From Ectocarpus siliculosus (Eukaryota > Sar > Phaeophyceae > Ectocarpales > Ectocarpaceae), in contig FN648964.1 of NCBI GenBank assembly GCA_000310025.1, positions 7,380 to 20,819 on the forward strand: DNA of 13,440 bases, written 5' to 3'. A program made the position numbers and the translations under genes. Numbering within the stretch: the first letter of the stretch is position 1; each line of letters opens with the position of its first letter. The notes below the pieces were generated by a model. That model did no database searches, had not been told where the DNA came from, and was given only the letters and a program-made list of their open reading frames with translations. This document shows positions 1 to 8,445 of the stretch, piece by piece.

Positions 1-130
1 CCACATCAAAGGTGAAAGGAAACCGTCACAGCAGTGAATCAGTGTTCGTGGTAAATCGCTCAACGGTGAATATGCAACTACTGACGTCGATCTTCGCTGT
101 TATTGTGCACAGGAACCTCGGGGTAGACAC

Positions 131-148
131 CCGCACCGCACCGCACCG
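131..148. repeat. Short CCGCA microsatellite
   Basis: The pentamer CCGCA is repeated three times and followed by CCG. It is a tiny simple repeat with no evident function, and lies in the flank rather than in the satellite. Confidence 0.8.
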
Positions 149-1228
149 TGAACGTCATAAGACAAACATCAAACAGCTTATTTGCGCCGAACGGGCTTGG
201 TGACGACCTTTGGGGCGATGCATGTCATTCCACACTTGGTAGTTGTGAGCATCGTACACGATGGGTTATGGAGGTGTGCGGTAAATCAGGTCCGTTCCGT
301 ACGGCCTTGACTCAACAATCATGCCCTCATAGACCCGAGTTGACTACGGTAGACCGTTTTGTTGCTTGGGAGCTGTCCAAGTTGACTATTTGACGTGCGG
401 AGAGGCATGGCGATACACCACATCCCGATACGACCGCCCTATTCGCCGTGTCTCTCTCGCTCGCAGAGAACAACAACCCAGAATGTGGATATGACGGGGG
501 CGATTGTTGCCCGTGTGACTGTCAAGAGGTGAGGGCTATCACGAGCGTCGATCCAGTTGTTGGACGTGACTTACGGTGCGTGGAGCCGTCCGTCGCGGGT
601 TAATGTCGATTATTGGTGGTATGATGTCGTTCGTCGTGCATTGCATCACACGCCAACGCGTCGTGGACCACACCCAAGCGCATGGTCGGCGAGAGTGAAG
701 TGCGTGTCAACCCGATGGTGACACCTCGTCTTGCATTTTACCCTTTCGGTTGTATCCAGGATCCTCGGGCCAATGTTTTCTGCGGGTATTTTGGCTTCGA
801 CTGCAGAGATCCCTTCTCAGCGTGTTACGTGCCAGGTGGGTGACGCTCGAGAGAGACCCAAACCACGACCTGATCCTCACAAGGAGCGTGGACAACACAG
901 TACCCCCACGGATTGCGTTGGCCTTCATTAATCGGAACTTTGTCTGTTTCCTCTCTTTGCAAGGGTCGGTATCACTTCACTGCACGGATTTTTGTGATGT
1001 ACACTGTCAACACGTCGTAGACGAGAGAGCATGCGCTCGAACATGTTTCGGTGTCATGCCGCCAGCCAGTGAAGGCCGTGCGCAGGCAGAGCTCTTCGAT
1101 TCCTTCCTTTCATTATCCTGAAGCCGTGGCTGATGTGTAAGAGTGGCTCCAACAGACCATGAACCTCTGCGCTAGGTGTACAGTGGGGCACGAAACGACC
1201 TACAAGAAAGTCGGTACCGTCCCACAAT

Positions 1229-1260
1229 GGGTGGTGGTACGGTTGGCGGTTGGTGGTGGT
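1229..1260 (+). other. G-rich GGT-repeat patch, possible two-tetrad quadruplex
   Basis: The plus strand has closely spaced GG or GGG runs separated by one to three bases, including GGTTGGCGGTTGG. Such GG-run spacing is compatible with a two-tetrad G-quadruplex, a weaker structure than the three-tetrad kind. GGTACC hexamers occur at 1213 and 1258 on either side. Folding is inference only; the patch may simply be low-complexity sequence. Confidence 0.35.
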
Positions 1261-1335
1261 ACCGCATGACACCCGCCTCTACCGCTGTGGAATTGTCCGC
1301 TAGCTCAAACTGTAGTCATGTTGGTACCGAGGTCG

Positions 1336-1354
1336 CTCTCTCTCTTTTCTCTCC
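1336..1354 (+). other. Pyrimidine tract at the array boundary
   Basis: A run of C and T only lies about 20-40 bases before the first recognisable satellite sequence. Pyrimidine tracts can precede splice acceptors or be simple low-complexity DNA. With no exon identified nearby, I annotate it only as composition. Confidence 0.4.
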
Positions 1355-1564
1355 GTTAGCTTCTTTCAGGCCAAAGGACATCGGCCCTCCCGCTGAGGCT
1401 TGGGTGTGTGGCCGTGAAGCATCGGAATCAGTGTTGATCCTCGCCTACATCATCTTGGTGTGGAACGCTGACTGTCGAAATCCGGCACGGTACGTAGACC
1501 TGTTGGTTCAACTGCTGACTTGTTCTGCAACGCCGTCCCTCATTCGTGCTGTCCCTCCGCCAAC

Positions 1565-1578
1565 CACGTACGTACGTG
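1565..1578. repeat. 14-bp perfect palindrome in L monomer
   Basis: CACGTACGTACGTG reads the same on both strands and alternates purine and pyrimidine throughout. It sits just before the 'ggccagagcc' core block. Another L monomer carries it intact at 2905-2918, and degraded versions lie near 2366-2373 and 3343-3356. The main family replaces this place with 'atcatgtactccgg'. It could be a protein site or cruciform-prone or Z-prone DNA; no function is shown. Confidence 0.75.
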
Positions 1579-2383
1579 TGTCGGTGACCAGGGCCTACAC
1601 CGGCCCCTTCGCCAGCACCCACGCCAGCACCCACCGTAGGTGTGTCGTGGCCGTTCACCCGAGGCTTGGGGTCATAACCATGAGGCGTCGGAATCAGCGT
1701 TAATACTCTCCTAGCTCGTCGCTTGGGTTGAGTGCTCACTGTCAAACTCCGATATGGTACGTACAGATGTTTGTCCAACTATTGACTTGATGTTCGAAAA
1801 CCTTGTCCAGGCGTGCTGTCCCTACACCGACGGCCTCCGTACGTGCGTCGATGGCCAGAGTACACGCCAGCCCCTTCGCCAGCACCCACACCAGCACCCA
1901 CCGTAGGTGTGTCGTGACCTTCCCCCTGAGGCTTGGGTTTGTGGCCGTGAGGCGTCGGAATCAGTATTGATACTCGCCTAGATCGCCCCTGGTGTTGAAT
2001 GTTGACTGTCAAACTCCGGCACGGTACGTAGAGCTCTTGGTCCAACTCCTGACTTCTAGTCCAACGCCCTCCCTCATCCGTGCCGTCCTTCCACCGTCCG
2101 GGCACTTTCGTGTTTCGATGGCCAGAGCCTACGCCGGCACCTTCACCAGGTCCCACGCCGGGACCCACCATAGGTATGTCGTGGCCTCCCCCCTGAGGCT
2201 TGGGTTTGTGGCCGTGAGGCATCGGGATCCGTGTTGATACTCGTCTAGATCGTCACTGGTGTTGAACATTGACAGTACAACTCTGGCACGGTACGTAGAG
2301 CTGTCGCTTCATCGGCTGACTTGTTCTGCAACGCCGTCCCTCATGCTGTCCCTCCGCCAACCACTACGTACGTGTGTCGTTGG

Positions 2384-2455
2384 CCAGAGCCTACCCCGGC
2401 ACCTACGCCGGCACCCACACCAGGTCCCACGCCTGGACCCACCGTAGGTATGTCG
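2384..2455. repeat. 12-bp subrepeat block (clearest example, L family)
   Basis: Five consecutive 12-mers begin at 2384, 2396, 2408, 2420 and 2432, each close to CCNGNNCC(T/C)AC(N), followed by a sixth weak copy at 2444. Neighbouring L monomers carry four copies at the same place, so this monomer has gained one. The same register is visible in right-hand monomers, for example at 4406, 4418, 4430 and 4442. I infer that the monomer core grew from a short minisatellite. The minus strand of this block is G-rich and translates as Gly-Val repeats, which follows from the 12-mer and is not evidence of a protein. Confidence 0.85.
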
Positions 2456-2904
2456 TCGCTTTCAACAGGAGGCTTGGGTTCGTGGCCATGAAACATCGGA
2501 ATCAGTATTGATACTCGCCTAGCTCTTCGTTGGTGTTGAATATTGACTGTCAATCTCCCGCACGTTATGTGGAGCCGTTGATTCAACTACCTACTGACTC
2601 GTTGTTTAACACGCTCCCCTATCCGTGGTGTTCCCCAACCTAAACTTGTGTCGATGGCCAGAGCCTACACCGGCACCTTCGCCAGCACCCACGCCGGGAC
2701 CCACCGTAGGTATGTCGTGGCCCTGTCGCTGAGGCTTGGGGTTGTGGTCGTGAAGCATCAGAACCAACACTGTCGATACTCGCCTAGATCGTCGCTGGTG
2801 TTGAATGTTCACTGGCCAACTCCGGCACGGTACGTAGATGTGTTGGTTCAACTACTGAATTGTTGTTCAACGCCCCCCCTCGTGCATGCTGTCCCTCCAC
2901 CAAC

Positions 2905-2918
2905 CACGTACGTACGTG
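2905..2918. repeat. Second intact copy of the 14-bp palindrome
   Basis: This is identical to the palindrome at 1565-1578 and in the same place within its monomer, five units downstream. Its intact retention contrasts with the divergence of surrounding bases, but with only two intact copies out of about seven this is weak evidence for constraint. Confidence 0.75.
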
Positions 2919-3020
2919 CGTCGATGGCCAGAGCCTACGCCGGCACCCTCGCCAGGTCCCACGCCAGCACCCACCGTAGGTGTGTTCACCTGAGTTTGGG
3001 TCATGGTCGTGCAGAATCGG

Positions 3021-3189
3021 AATCAGTGTTGATAGTCACCCAGATCGTCGTGGCGTTCAGTAATGACTGTCAAACTCCACCACGAAAAGAGCTCTCGATT
3101 CAAGTACGGCTTCAAGTACTGCCTTGGTGTCATCAAACCTCCCCCCTTCTGTGCTGTCCCTCCACTACAAAAAGGCGTGAAGCATCAGA
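3021..3189. repeat. Deleted L monomer lacking the subrepeat core
   Basis: This unit begins with the usual 'cggaatcagtgttgat' block and continues to 'gtccctccacta', then jumps near 3167-3176 to 'aggcgtgaagcatcagaatcag', which is the start of the next unit. The palindrome position, the 'ggccagagcc' block, the 12-bp subrepeats and 'gaggcttggg' are all missing. Unit spacing is therefore about 168 bp instead of about 267. A simple internal deletion of about 100 bp explains it. Confidence 0.75.
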
Positions 3190-4380
3190 ATCAGTGTTGT
3201 TACCCGCCTAGATCGTCGCCGGTGTTGAATGTTGACAGGCAAACTCGGAGACGGTAACGTAGAGCTATTGGTTTTCCTACTGACTTCTGTTTCACCTACG
3301 GTGTTCAACATGTTCCCCCATCGGTGTTGTTCCTCCACCAACCACGTGCGTACGTGTGTCGTTGGCCAGGGCCTACAACCGCACCCTCTCCAGCTCCTAC
3401 GCCAGGACCCACCCCAGGTGGGTCGATATAGTGCATGTGGTGGGTGGTCGTCGCTGTGGAGCATCGGAATCAGTATTGGATGAATCCGGCAAGGAAGCTG
3501 ATGTTAAAGTTGCTCTCTGTAGTAGCAGCACATATTTACATTACTAGCGTCGTCAAGCCCTTCAATGCCAGCGACCAACTCCGACGTTGCTTCCTTCCCC
3601 CCACCAACCGTTTCTGGTGATAAGGCCCCACGGCGGAACCCACACCGAGAGCCACGCCAGCACCCACCCCAGGTGTGTCGTCGTAGTTCATGTAGGAGGC
3701 GGTTGTAGATGTAGGCATCGGAATCAGTGATGGACGTTTCCGGCAAGAGACCTGATGTTGGACTGCTTCACTGCAGTAACAGCCCCTGTTTAGCGTATTA
3801 GCGTTGTCAAACCCTTCGCGATGCAAACCGCCAACTCCGGCGTCGCTTCCTTCCCTCCACCAACCATATATATCCCTGATCAGGCACCACCACAGAACCC
3901 TCCCCAGGACCCACGCCAGGTCCCACCCCAGGTGTGTCGACGTAGTGCACGCGGTGGGCCGCTGTAGCTGTAGAGCATCGGTTTCAGTGTTAGCATGTCC
4001 GGCAAGGAAGCTGGCGTTGGTCTGCTCCACTGTAGAAGCAGCACTTGTTTAGGGTGCTAGCGTTGTCAAGCCCTTCGCGGTGCAAACCACTAACTCCTAC
4101 GTCGATTCCTTCCCTCCACCAACCACGTATGTATTTCGGTGATCAGCCAACACGATGGAACCCTCTCCAGGACGCACGCCAGGCCCCACTCCAGGTGCGT
4201 CGTCATAGTGCACGCGGTGGGCAGTTGTAGCTGTACAAGGTCGGAATCATTGTTGGACGTCTAACCAAATAAACCTAATGTCAAACCCCATAGTGGTGCA
4301 GATCGCGTCTAGCGTCCTAGTGTTGTGAAACCCTTCCCAAACACCACCCGCGGCGTCGATTCTTGCTCTCCATCAATCAT
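3190..4380. repeat. Transitional satellite monomers between L and R families
   Basis: The first unit (about 3190-3467) is L-like up to 'ggccagggcc' and then R-like, ending the core with 'accccaggtg' and 'gtgcatgtgg'. Units anchored at 3631, 3890 and 4153 carry a third kind of middle segment, seen as 'gcagcacttgtttagg' and 'ctagcgttgtcaagccc'. They also have 'cctccaccaacca' as in L and 'accccaggtgtgtcg' as in R. The next unit has 'cctagtgttgtgaaaccc', and the one after has 'ggtagggttgtggaaccc', which is R-like. The series therefore documents intermediates between the two families rather than an abrupt junction. Anchor spacings are 259, 263 and 250 bp. Confidence 0.8.
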
Positions 4381-4488
4381 GTACTCCGGTGACCAGGTAT
4401 CACGGCGGAACCCACTCCTGGAGTCACGCCAGCACCCACCCCAGGTGTGTCGTCGTGGTTCATGTGGCGGTCGGTAGTAGCTGCAGAA
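4361..4488. repeat. Conserved core of an R monomer (representative)
   Basis: This segment recurs with few changes in nearly every R monomer, while the following hundred bases vary. In order it holds 'ccaatcatgtactccggtga', the CGGCGG anchor, four 12-bp subrepeats (4406-4453), and 'gcggtcggtagtagctg'. Two dyads lie in the subrepeats: ACTCC-T-GGAGT at 4414-4424, and a CACC...GGTG element ending the block, which in some monomers is the better CACACC-A-GGTGTG (5194-5206, 11522-11534, 12541-12553). Differential conservation could reflect a bound protein or merely where exchange tracts fall. Confidence 0.7.
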
Positions 4489-4663
4489 GATGGGAATCAG
4501 TGCTGGACGTATCGGGCGAGGACGCTAATGGTGAAACGCCTAACGATAGTTGTGAAGATCACGCTTGCTTAGCGTGGTAGGGTTGTGGAACCCTTCGCAC
4601 ATGACCAACCGCGGCGTCGATTTGTGCTCTCCATCAATCGTGTACACCGGTGGCCAGGTATCA

Positions 4664-5159
4664 CGGCGGAACCCACGCCTGGAGTTACGCCAGCACCCAC
4701 CCCAGGTGTGTCGTCGTGGTTCATGTGGCGGTCGGTAGTAGCTGTAGAACATCGGAACCAGTGTTGGAGGTATTCGGCGGGGACGCTAATGGTCAAGCGC
4801 CTGACGATAGTTATAAATATCACCCTTATGTCGCAGTGTTGTGAACGCTTTCGTAAATGACCAACGGTCACCTGGCTATTGTTCTCCTCCGGTGACCAGG
4901 TATCACGGCGGAACCCGCTCCTGGAGGTACACCAGCACCCACCCCAGGTGTGTCGTCGTAGTTTATGTGGCGCTCGGTAGTAGCTGTAGAACATGGAACC
5001 AGTGTTGGAGGTATTCGGCGGGGACGCTAATGGTCAAGCGCCTGACGATAGTTATAAATATCACCCTTATGTCGCAGTGTTGTAAACGCCTTCGTAAATG
5101 ACCAACGGTCACCTGGCTAATGTTCCCCACCAATCGTGTACACCGGTCACCAGGTGTCA
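4664..5159. repeat. Adjacent pair of near-identical monomers, one with a 13-bp deletion
   Basis: The monomers anchored at 4664 and 4906 share a variable segment not seen in quite this form elsewhere: 'ggtattcggcggggacgc' followed by 'agttataaatatcaccc'. They look like a local tandem duplication. Between them, near 4885-4892, the first reads 'gttctcctccggtg' where the usual sequence has a further 13 bases ('accaatcatgtac') between two TCC triplets. That makes this the shortest unit of the R family, at 242 bp. Confidence 0.8.
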
Positions 5160-6927
5160 CGGCGGAACCCACTCCCGGAGTCACGCCAGCACCCACACCA
5201 GGTGTGTCGTCGTAGTTCATGTGGCGGTCGGTAGTAGCTGTAGAAGGTCGGACCTAGTGTTGGACATATTGGGTGAGGCGGTAATGATGAAGCGCCCGAC
5301 GATTGTAGTAAAGATCACGCTCAACGTGGAAGGGTTGTGGAGCCCTTGGCATATGACCAACTGCCACCTCGCTTCTTGCTCTCAACCAATCATGTACTTC
5401 GGTGACCAGGTATCATGGCGGAACCCACTCCTGGAGTCACGCCAGCACCGATCCCAGGTGTGTCGTCGTGGTTCATGTGGCGGTCGGTAGTAGCTGTAGA
5501 ACATCGGAACCAGTGTTGGAGGTATTCGGCGAGGAGGGCAACGGTGAAGCGCCTGACGACAATTACCAATTGACGTTAACGTCGCAGTGTCGTGAAAGCG
5601 TTCCTAAATCACCGACGTTCACCTCGCTATTGTTCTCCACCAATCATGTACTCCGGTCACAAGGTGCTACGGCGGACCCCACTCCTGGGGTCACGCCAGC
5701 ACCCACCCCAGGTGTGTCGTCGTGGTTCATGTAGCGGTCGGTAGTAGCTGTAGAAGGTCGGCCCTGGTGTTGGACGTATCGGGCGGGGACGCTAATGGTC
5801 AAGCGCCTGACGATGGTTGTGAAGATCACGCGTCGTAGGGCTTTGAAACCCTTGGCACATGACCAACGGTCACCTCGCTTCTTGCTCTCCATCAATCATG
5901 TACTCCGGTGACCAGGTGTCACGGCGGAACCCGCTCCTGGAGTCACGCCAGCACCCACCCCAGGTGTGTCGTCGTGGTTCATATGGCGGTCGGTAGTAGC
6001 TGTAGAAGGTGGGACCTAGTGTTGGACTATCGGGTGAAGGCGGTAATGATGAAGCGCCCGATGTAGTTGTGAAGATCACGCTCAACGCGGAGTGGTTGTG
6101 AAACACTTGTCATATTACCAACTTCCACCTCGCTTCTTGCTCTCCACCAATCATGTACTTCGGTGACCAGGTATCGCGGCGGAACCCACTCCTGGAGTCA
6201 CGCCAGCACCCACCCCAGGTGTGTTCTTGTGGTCCATGTAGCGGTCGGTAGTAGCTGTAGAACATCGGAACCAGTGTTGGAGGTATTCGGCGAGGAGGGC
6301 AACGGTGAAGCGCCTGACGATAATTACCAATTGACGTTAACGTCGCAGTGTCGTGAAAGCCTTCGTAAATCACCGACGGTCACCTTGCTATTGTTCTCCA
6401 CCAATCATGTACTCCGGTCACAAGGTGCCACGGCGGACCCCACTCCTGGGGTCACGCCAGCACCCACCCCAGGTGTGTCATCGTGGTTCATGTGGCGGTC
6501 GGTAGTAGCTGTAGAAGGTCGGCCCTGGTGTTGGACGTATCGGGCGGGGACGCTAATGGTCAAGCGCCGGACGATGGTTGTGAAGATCACGCGTCGTAGG
6601 GCTTTGAAACCCTTGGCACATGACCAACGGTCACCTCGCTTCTTGCTTTCCACCAATCATGTACTCCGGTGACCAGGTGTCACGGCGGACCCCACTCCCG
6701 GAGTCACGCCAGCACCCACCCCAGGTGTGTCGTCATGGGTCGGTAGTAGCTGTAGAAGGTCGGACCTGGTGTTGGACGTATCGGGCGAAGGCGGTAATGA
6801 TGAAGCGCCCGATATAGTAGCGAAGATCACGCTCAACGCGGAGTGGTTGTGAAACACTTGTCATATTACCAACTTCCACCTCGCTTCTTGCTCTCCACCA
6901 ATCATGTACTCCGGTGACCAGGTATCG
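5160..6927. repeat. Three-monomer higher-order repeats (C, then A-B-C twice)
   Basis: A C-type monomer at 5160 is followed by A (5416), B (5670), C (5922), A (6177), B (6431) and C (6683). A has 'ggaaccagtgttggaggtat' and the palindrome GACGTTAACGTC. B has 'cggtcacaaggtgc' before the anchor and 'gatcacgcgtcgtaggg' in the variable part. C has 'ggtaatgatgaagcgccc' and 'gctcaacg'. Trimer lengths are 761 and 751 bp. The 6683 C copy has lost about 10 bp around 'gtcatgggtcgg', and the later C' copies share this change, which orders the events. Confidence 0.85.
5572..5583. repeat. 12-bp perfect palindrome marking A-type monomers
   Basis: GACGTTAACGTC is self-complementary and lies in the variable part of A-type monomers. 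Exact copies are at 5572, 6333, 7084, 8602 and 10375, always preceded by 'aattaccaatt' and followed by GCAG. E monomers hold a broken form ('gacgttacgcc') and F monomers keep only the outer arms (GACG...CGTC). It is a clean subtype marker; a binding role is speculative. Confidence 0.8.
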
Positions 6928-8445
6928 CGGCGGAACCCACTCCTGGAGTCACGCCAGTACCCACCCCAGGTGTGTTCTTGTGGTCCATGTGGCGGTCGGT
7001 AGTAGCTGTAGAACATCGGAACCAGTGTTGGAGGTATTGGACGAGGAGGGCAACGGTGAAGCGCCTGACGATAATTACCAATTGACGTTAACGTCGCAGT
7101 GTCGTGAAAGCCTTTGTAAATCACCGACGGTCACCTTGCTATTGTTCTCCACCAATCATGTACTCCGGTCACAAGGTGCCACGGCGGACCTCACTCCTGG
7201 AGTCACGCCAGCACCCACCCCAGGTGTGGCGTCGTGGTTCATGTGGCGGTCGTTAGTAGCTGTAGAAGGTCCGCCCTGGTGTTGGACGTATCGGGCGGGG
7301 ACGCTAATGGTCAAGCGCCGGACGATGGTTGTGAAGATCACGCGTCGTAGGGCTTTGAAACCCTTGGCACATGACCAACGGTCACCTCGCTTCTTGCTCT
7401 CCACCAATCATGTACTCCGGTGACCAGGTGTCACGGCGGAACCCGCTCCTGGAGTCACGCCATCACCCACCCCAGGTGTGTCATGGTTCATGTAACGGTC
7501 GGTAGTAGCTGTAGAACATCGGAATCAGTATTGGATGTATCGGGCGAGGACGCTAATGGCGAGGCGCCTGACGATAGGTAAAAATATACAAACTTATCGG
7601 CGAGGGGCTTTGAAACCCTTGGCACATGACCAACGGTCACCTCGCTTCTTGCTCTCCACCAATCATGTACTCCGGTGACCAGGTGTCACGGCGGAACCCG
7701 CTCCTGGAGTCACGCCATCACCCACCCCAGGTGTGTCGTCGTGATTCATGTAGCGGTCGGTAGTAGCAGTAGAACGTCGGAATCAGTGTTGGACGTAATC
7801 GGCGAGGAGGGCAACGTTGAAGCACCTGACGATAATTTCCAATTTGACGTTACGCCGCAGTGTCGTGAAACCCTTCGTAAATGACCAACGGTCACCTTGC
7901 TAATGTTCTTCACAAATCATCTATTCCGGTGGCCAGGTATCACGGCGGAACCCACTCCTGGAGTCACGCCAGCACCCACCCCAGGTCTGTCGGCGTGGTT
8001 CATGTGGCGGTCGGTAGTAGCTGTAGAAGATCGGAATCAGAGCTGCACGTGTCGGGCGATGACGCTAATGGTGAAGAGCCTGACGATAATTGAAAACATG
8101 ACGTTTATCGTCGCAGTGTCGTGAAACCCTTCGTAAATTACCGACCGTCACGTGGCTCTTTGTTATCCACCAATCATGTACTCCGGTGACCAGGTATCAC
8201 GGCGGAACACACTCCTGGAGTCACGCCATCACCTACCCCAGGTGTGTGGTCATGGGTCGGTAGTAGCTGTAGAAGGTCGGACCTGGTGTTGGATGTATCG
8301 GGTGAAGGCGGTAATGATGAAGCGCCCGACGATAGTAGCGAAGATCACGCTCAACGTGGAAGGGTTGTGAAATCCTTGGCATATGACCAACCGCCACCTC
8401 GCTTCTTGCTCTCAACCAATTATGTACTCCGGTGACCAGGTATCG
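6928..8445. repeat. Six-monomer higher-order repeat A-B-D-E-F-C'
   Basis: Anchors are A 6928, B 7182, D 7434, E 7689, F 7943 and C' 8200, total 1,518 bp. D is marked by 'gataggtaaaaatatacaaa', E by 'gtagtagcagtagaacg' and 'aatttccaatttgacg', and F by 'ggtctgtcggcg' and 'cagagctgcacg'. Compared with the preceding trimers, three monomers (D, E, F) sit between B and C. Most of this block, from 7350 on, recurs in the next block. Confidence 0.85.

Larger units (their letters stand above)
1..1375. other. Non-array flank without a recognisable gene
   Basis: This stretch is outside the regular tandem array. Open frames here are at most about 120 codons, lie on both strands and overlap each other. 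None shows a recognisable domain, signal peptide or repeated motif. I see no tRNA-like or rRNA-like sequence. It contains a short CCGCA run, a G-rich patch, three GGTACC hexamers (1213, 1258, 1323) and a pyrimidine tract just before the array. Two 11-bp matches to L monomers (36-46 and 75-85) could be a decayed repeat remnant, but their spacing is wrong. An exon of a spliced gene cannot be excluded from sequence alone. Confidence 0.6.
1376..3189. repeat. Satellite family L, divergent ~267-bp monomers
   Basis: Monomers recur with core anchors (CGTAGG or a one-base variant) at 1635, 1902, 2169, 2443, 2705 and 2975, giving spacings of 267, 267, 274, 262 and 270 bp. Each runs through 'tcggaatcagtgttgatac', 'tgactgtcaaactcc', 'ggcacggtacgtagag', 'caactactgac', 'ccctcc(a/g)ccaacca', 'ggccagagcc', a block of 12-bp subrepeats, and 'gaggcttggg'. 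The first unit is partial, with homology fading near 1376. Units differ by many substitutions and small indels, so they look older than those to the right. The last unit (about 3021-3189) lacks the subrepeat core. The core, the 'tcggaatcag' block and the order of elements show common ancestry with the right-hand family. Stops and changing frames argue against a coding array, although one minus-strand frame is unusually open. Confidence 0.9.

Noticed and set aside
1176-1703. 175-codon plus-strand frame crossing from the flank into the satellite
   Set aside because: It overlaps a minus-strand frame, crosses the array boundary without any change in character, and has no recognisable motif.
2648-3211. 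187-codon plus-strand frame, the longest single open frame of the window
   Set aside because: It spans about two L monomers and is open only because the usual in-frame TGA of the L unit is altered in one copy. There is no known domain or start context.
4040-4060. Telomere-like TTAGGG within 'cttgtttagggtgc'
   Set aside because: It is a single hexamer with no tandem run, and matches the middle segment of the transitional monomers.
4450-4490. tRNA-like or Pol III B-box reading of 'ggttcatgtggcggtcgg' in the core
   Set aside because: The B-box consensus GGTTCGANNCC is not matched, and no cloverleaf or A-box is visible at suitable spacing.
4585-4860. PTPGVTPAPTPGV-like peptide repeated in many monomers, suggesting a proline-rich repeat protein
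   Set aside because: The peptide is a translation of the 12-bp subrepeats. It appears in shifting frames and is soon interrupted by stops.
6163-6672. Recurrent 169-codon plus-strand frame, also at 6914, 8432 and 10205, as a repeated protein gene
   Set aside because: It recurs only because the A-B DNA block recurs. The other strand has equally repeated frames, monomer indels are not multiples of three, and no domain is recognisable.
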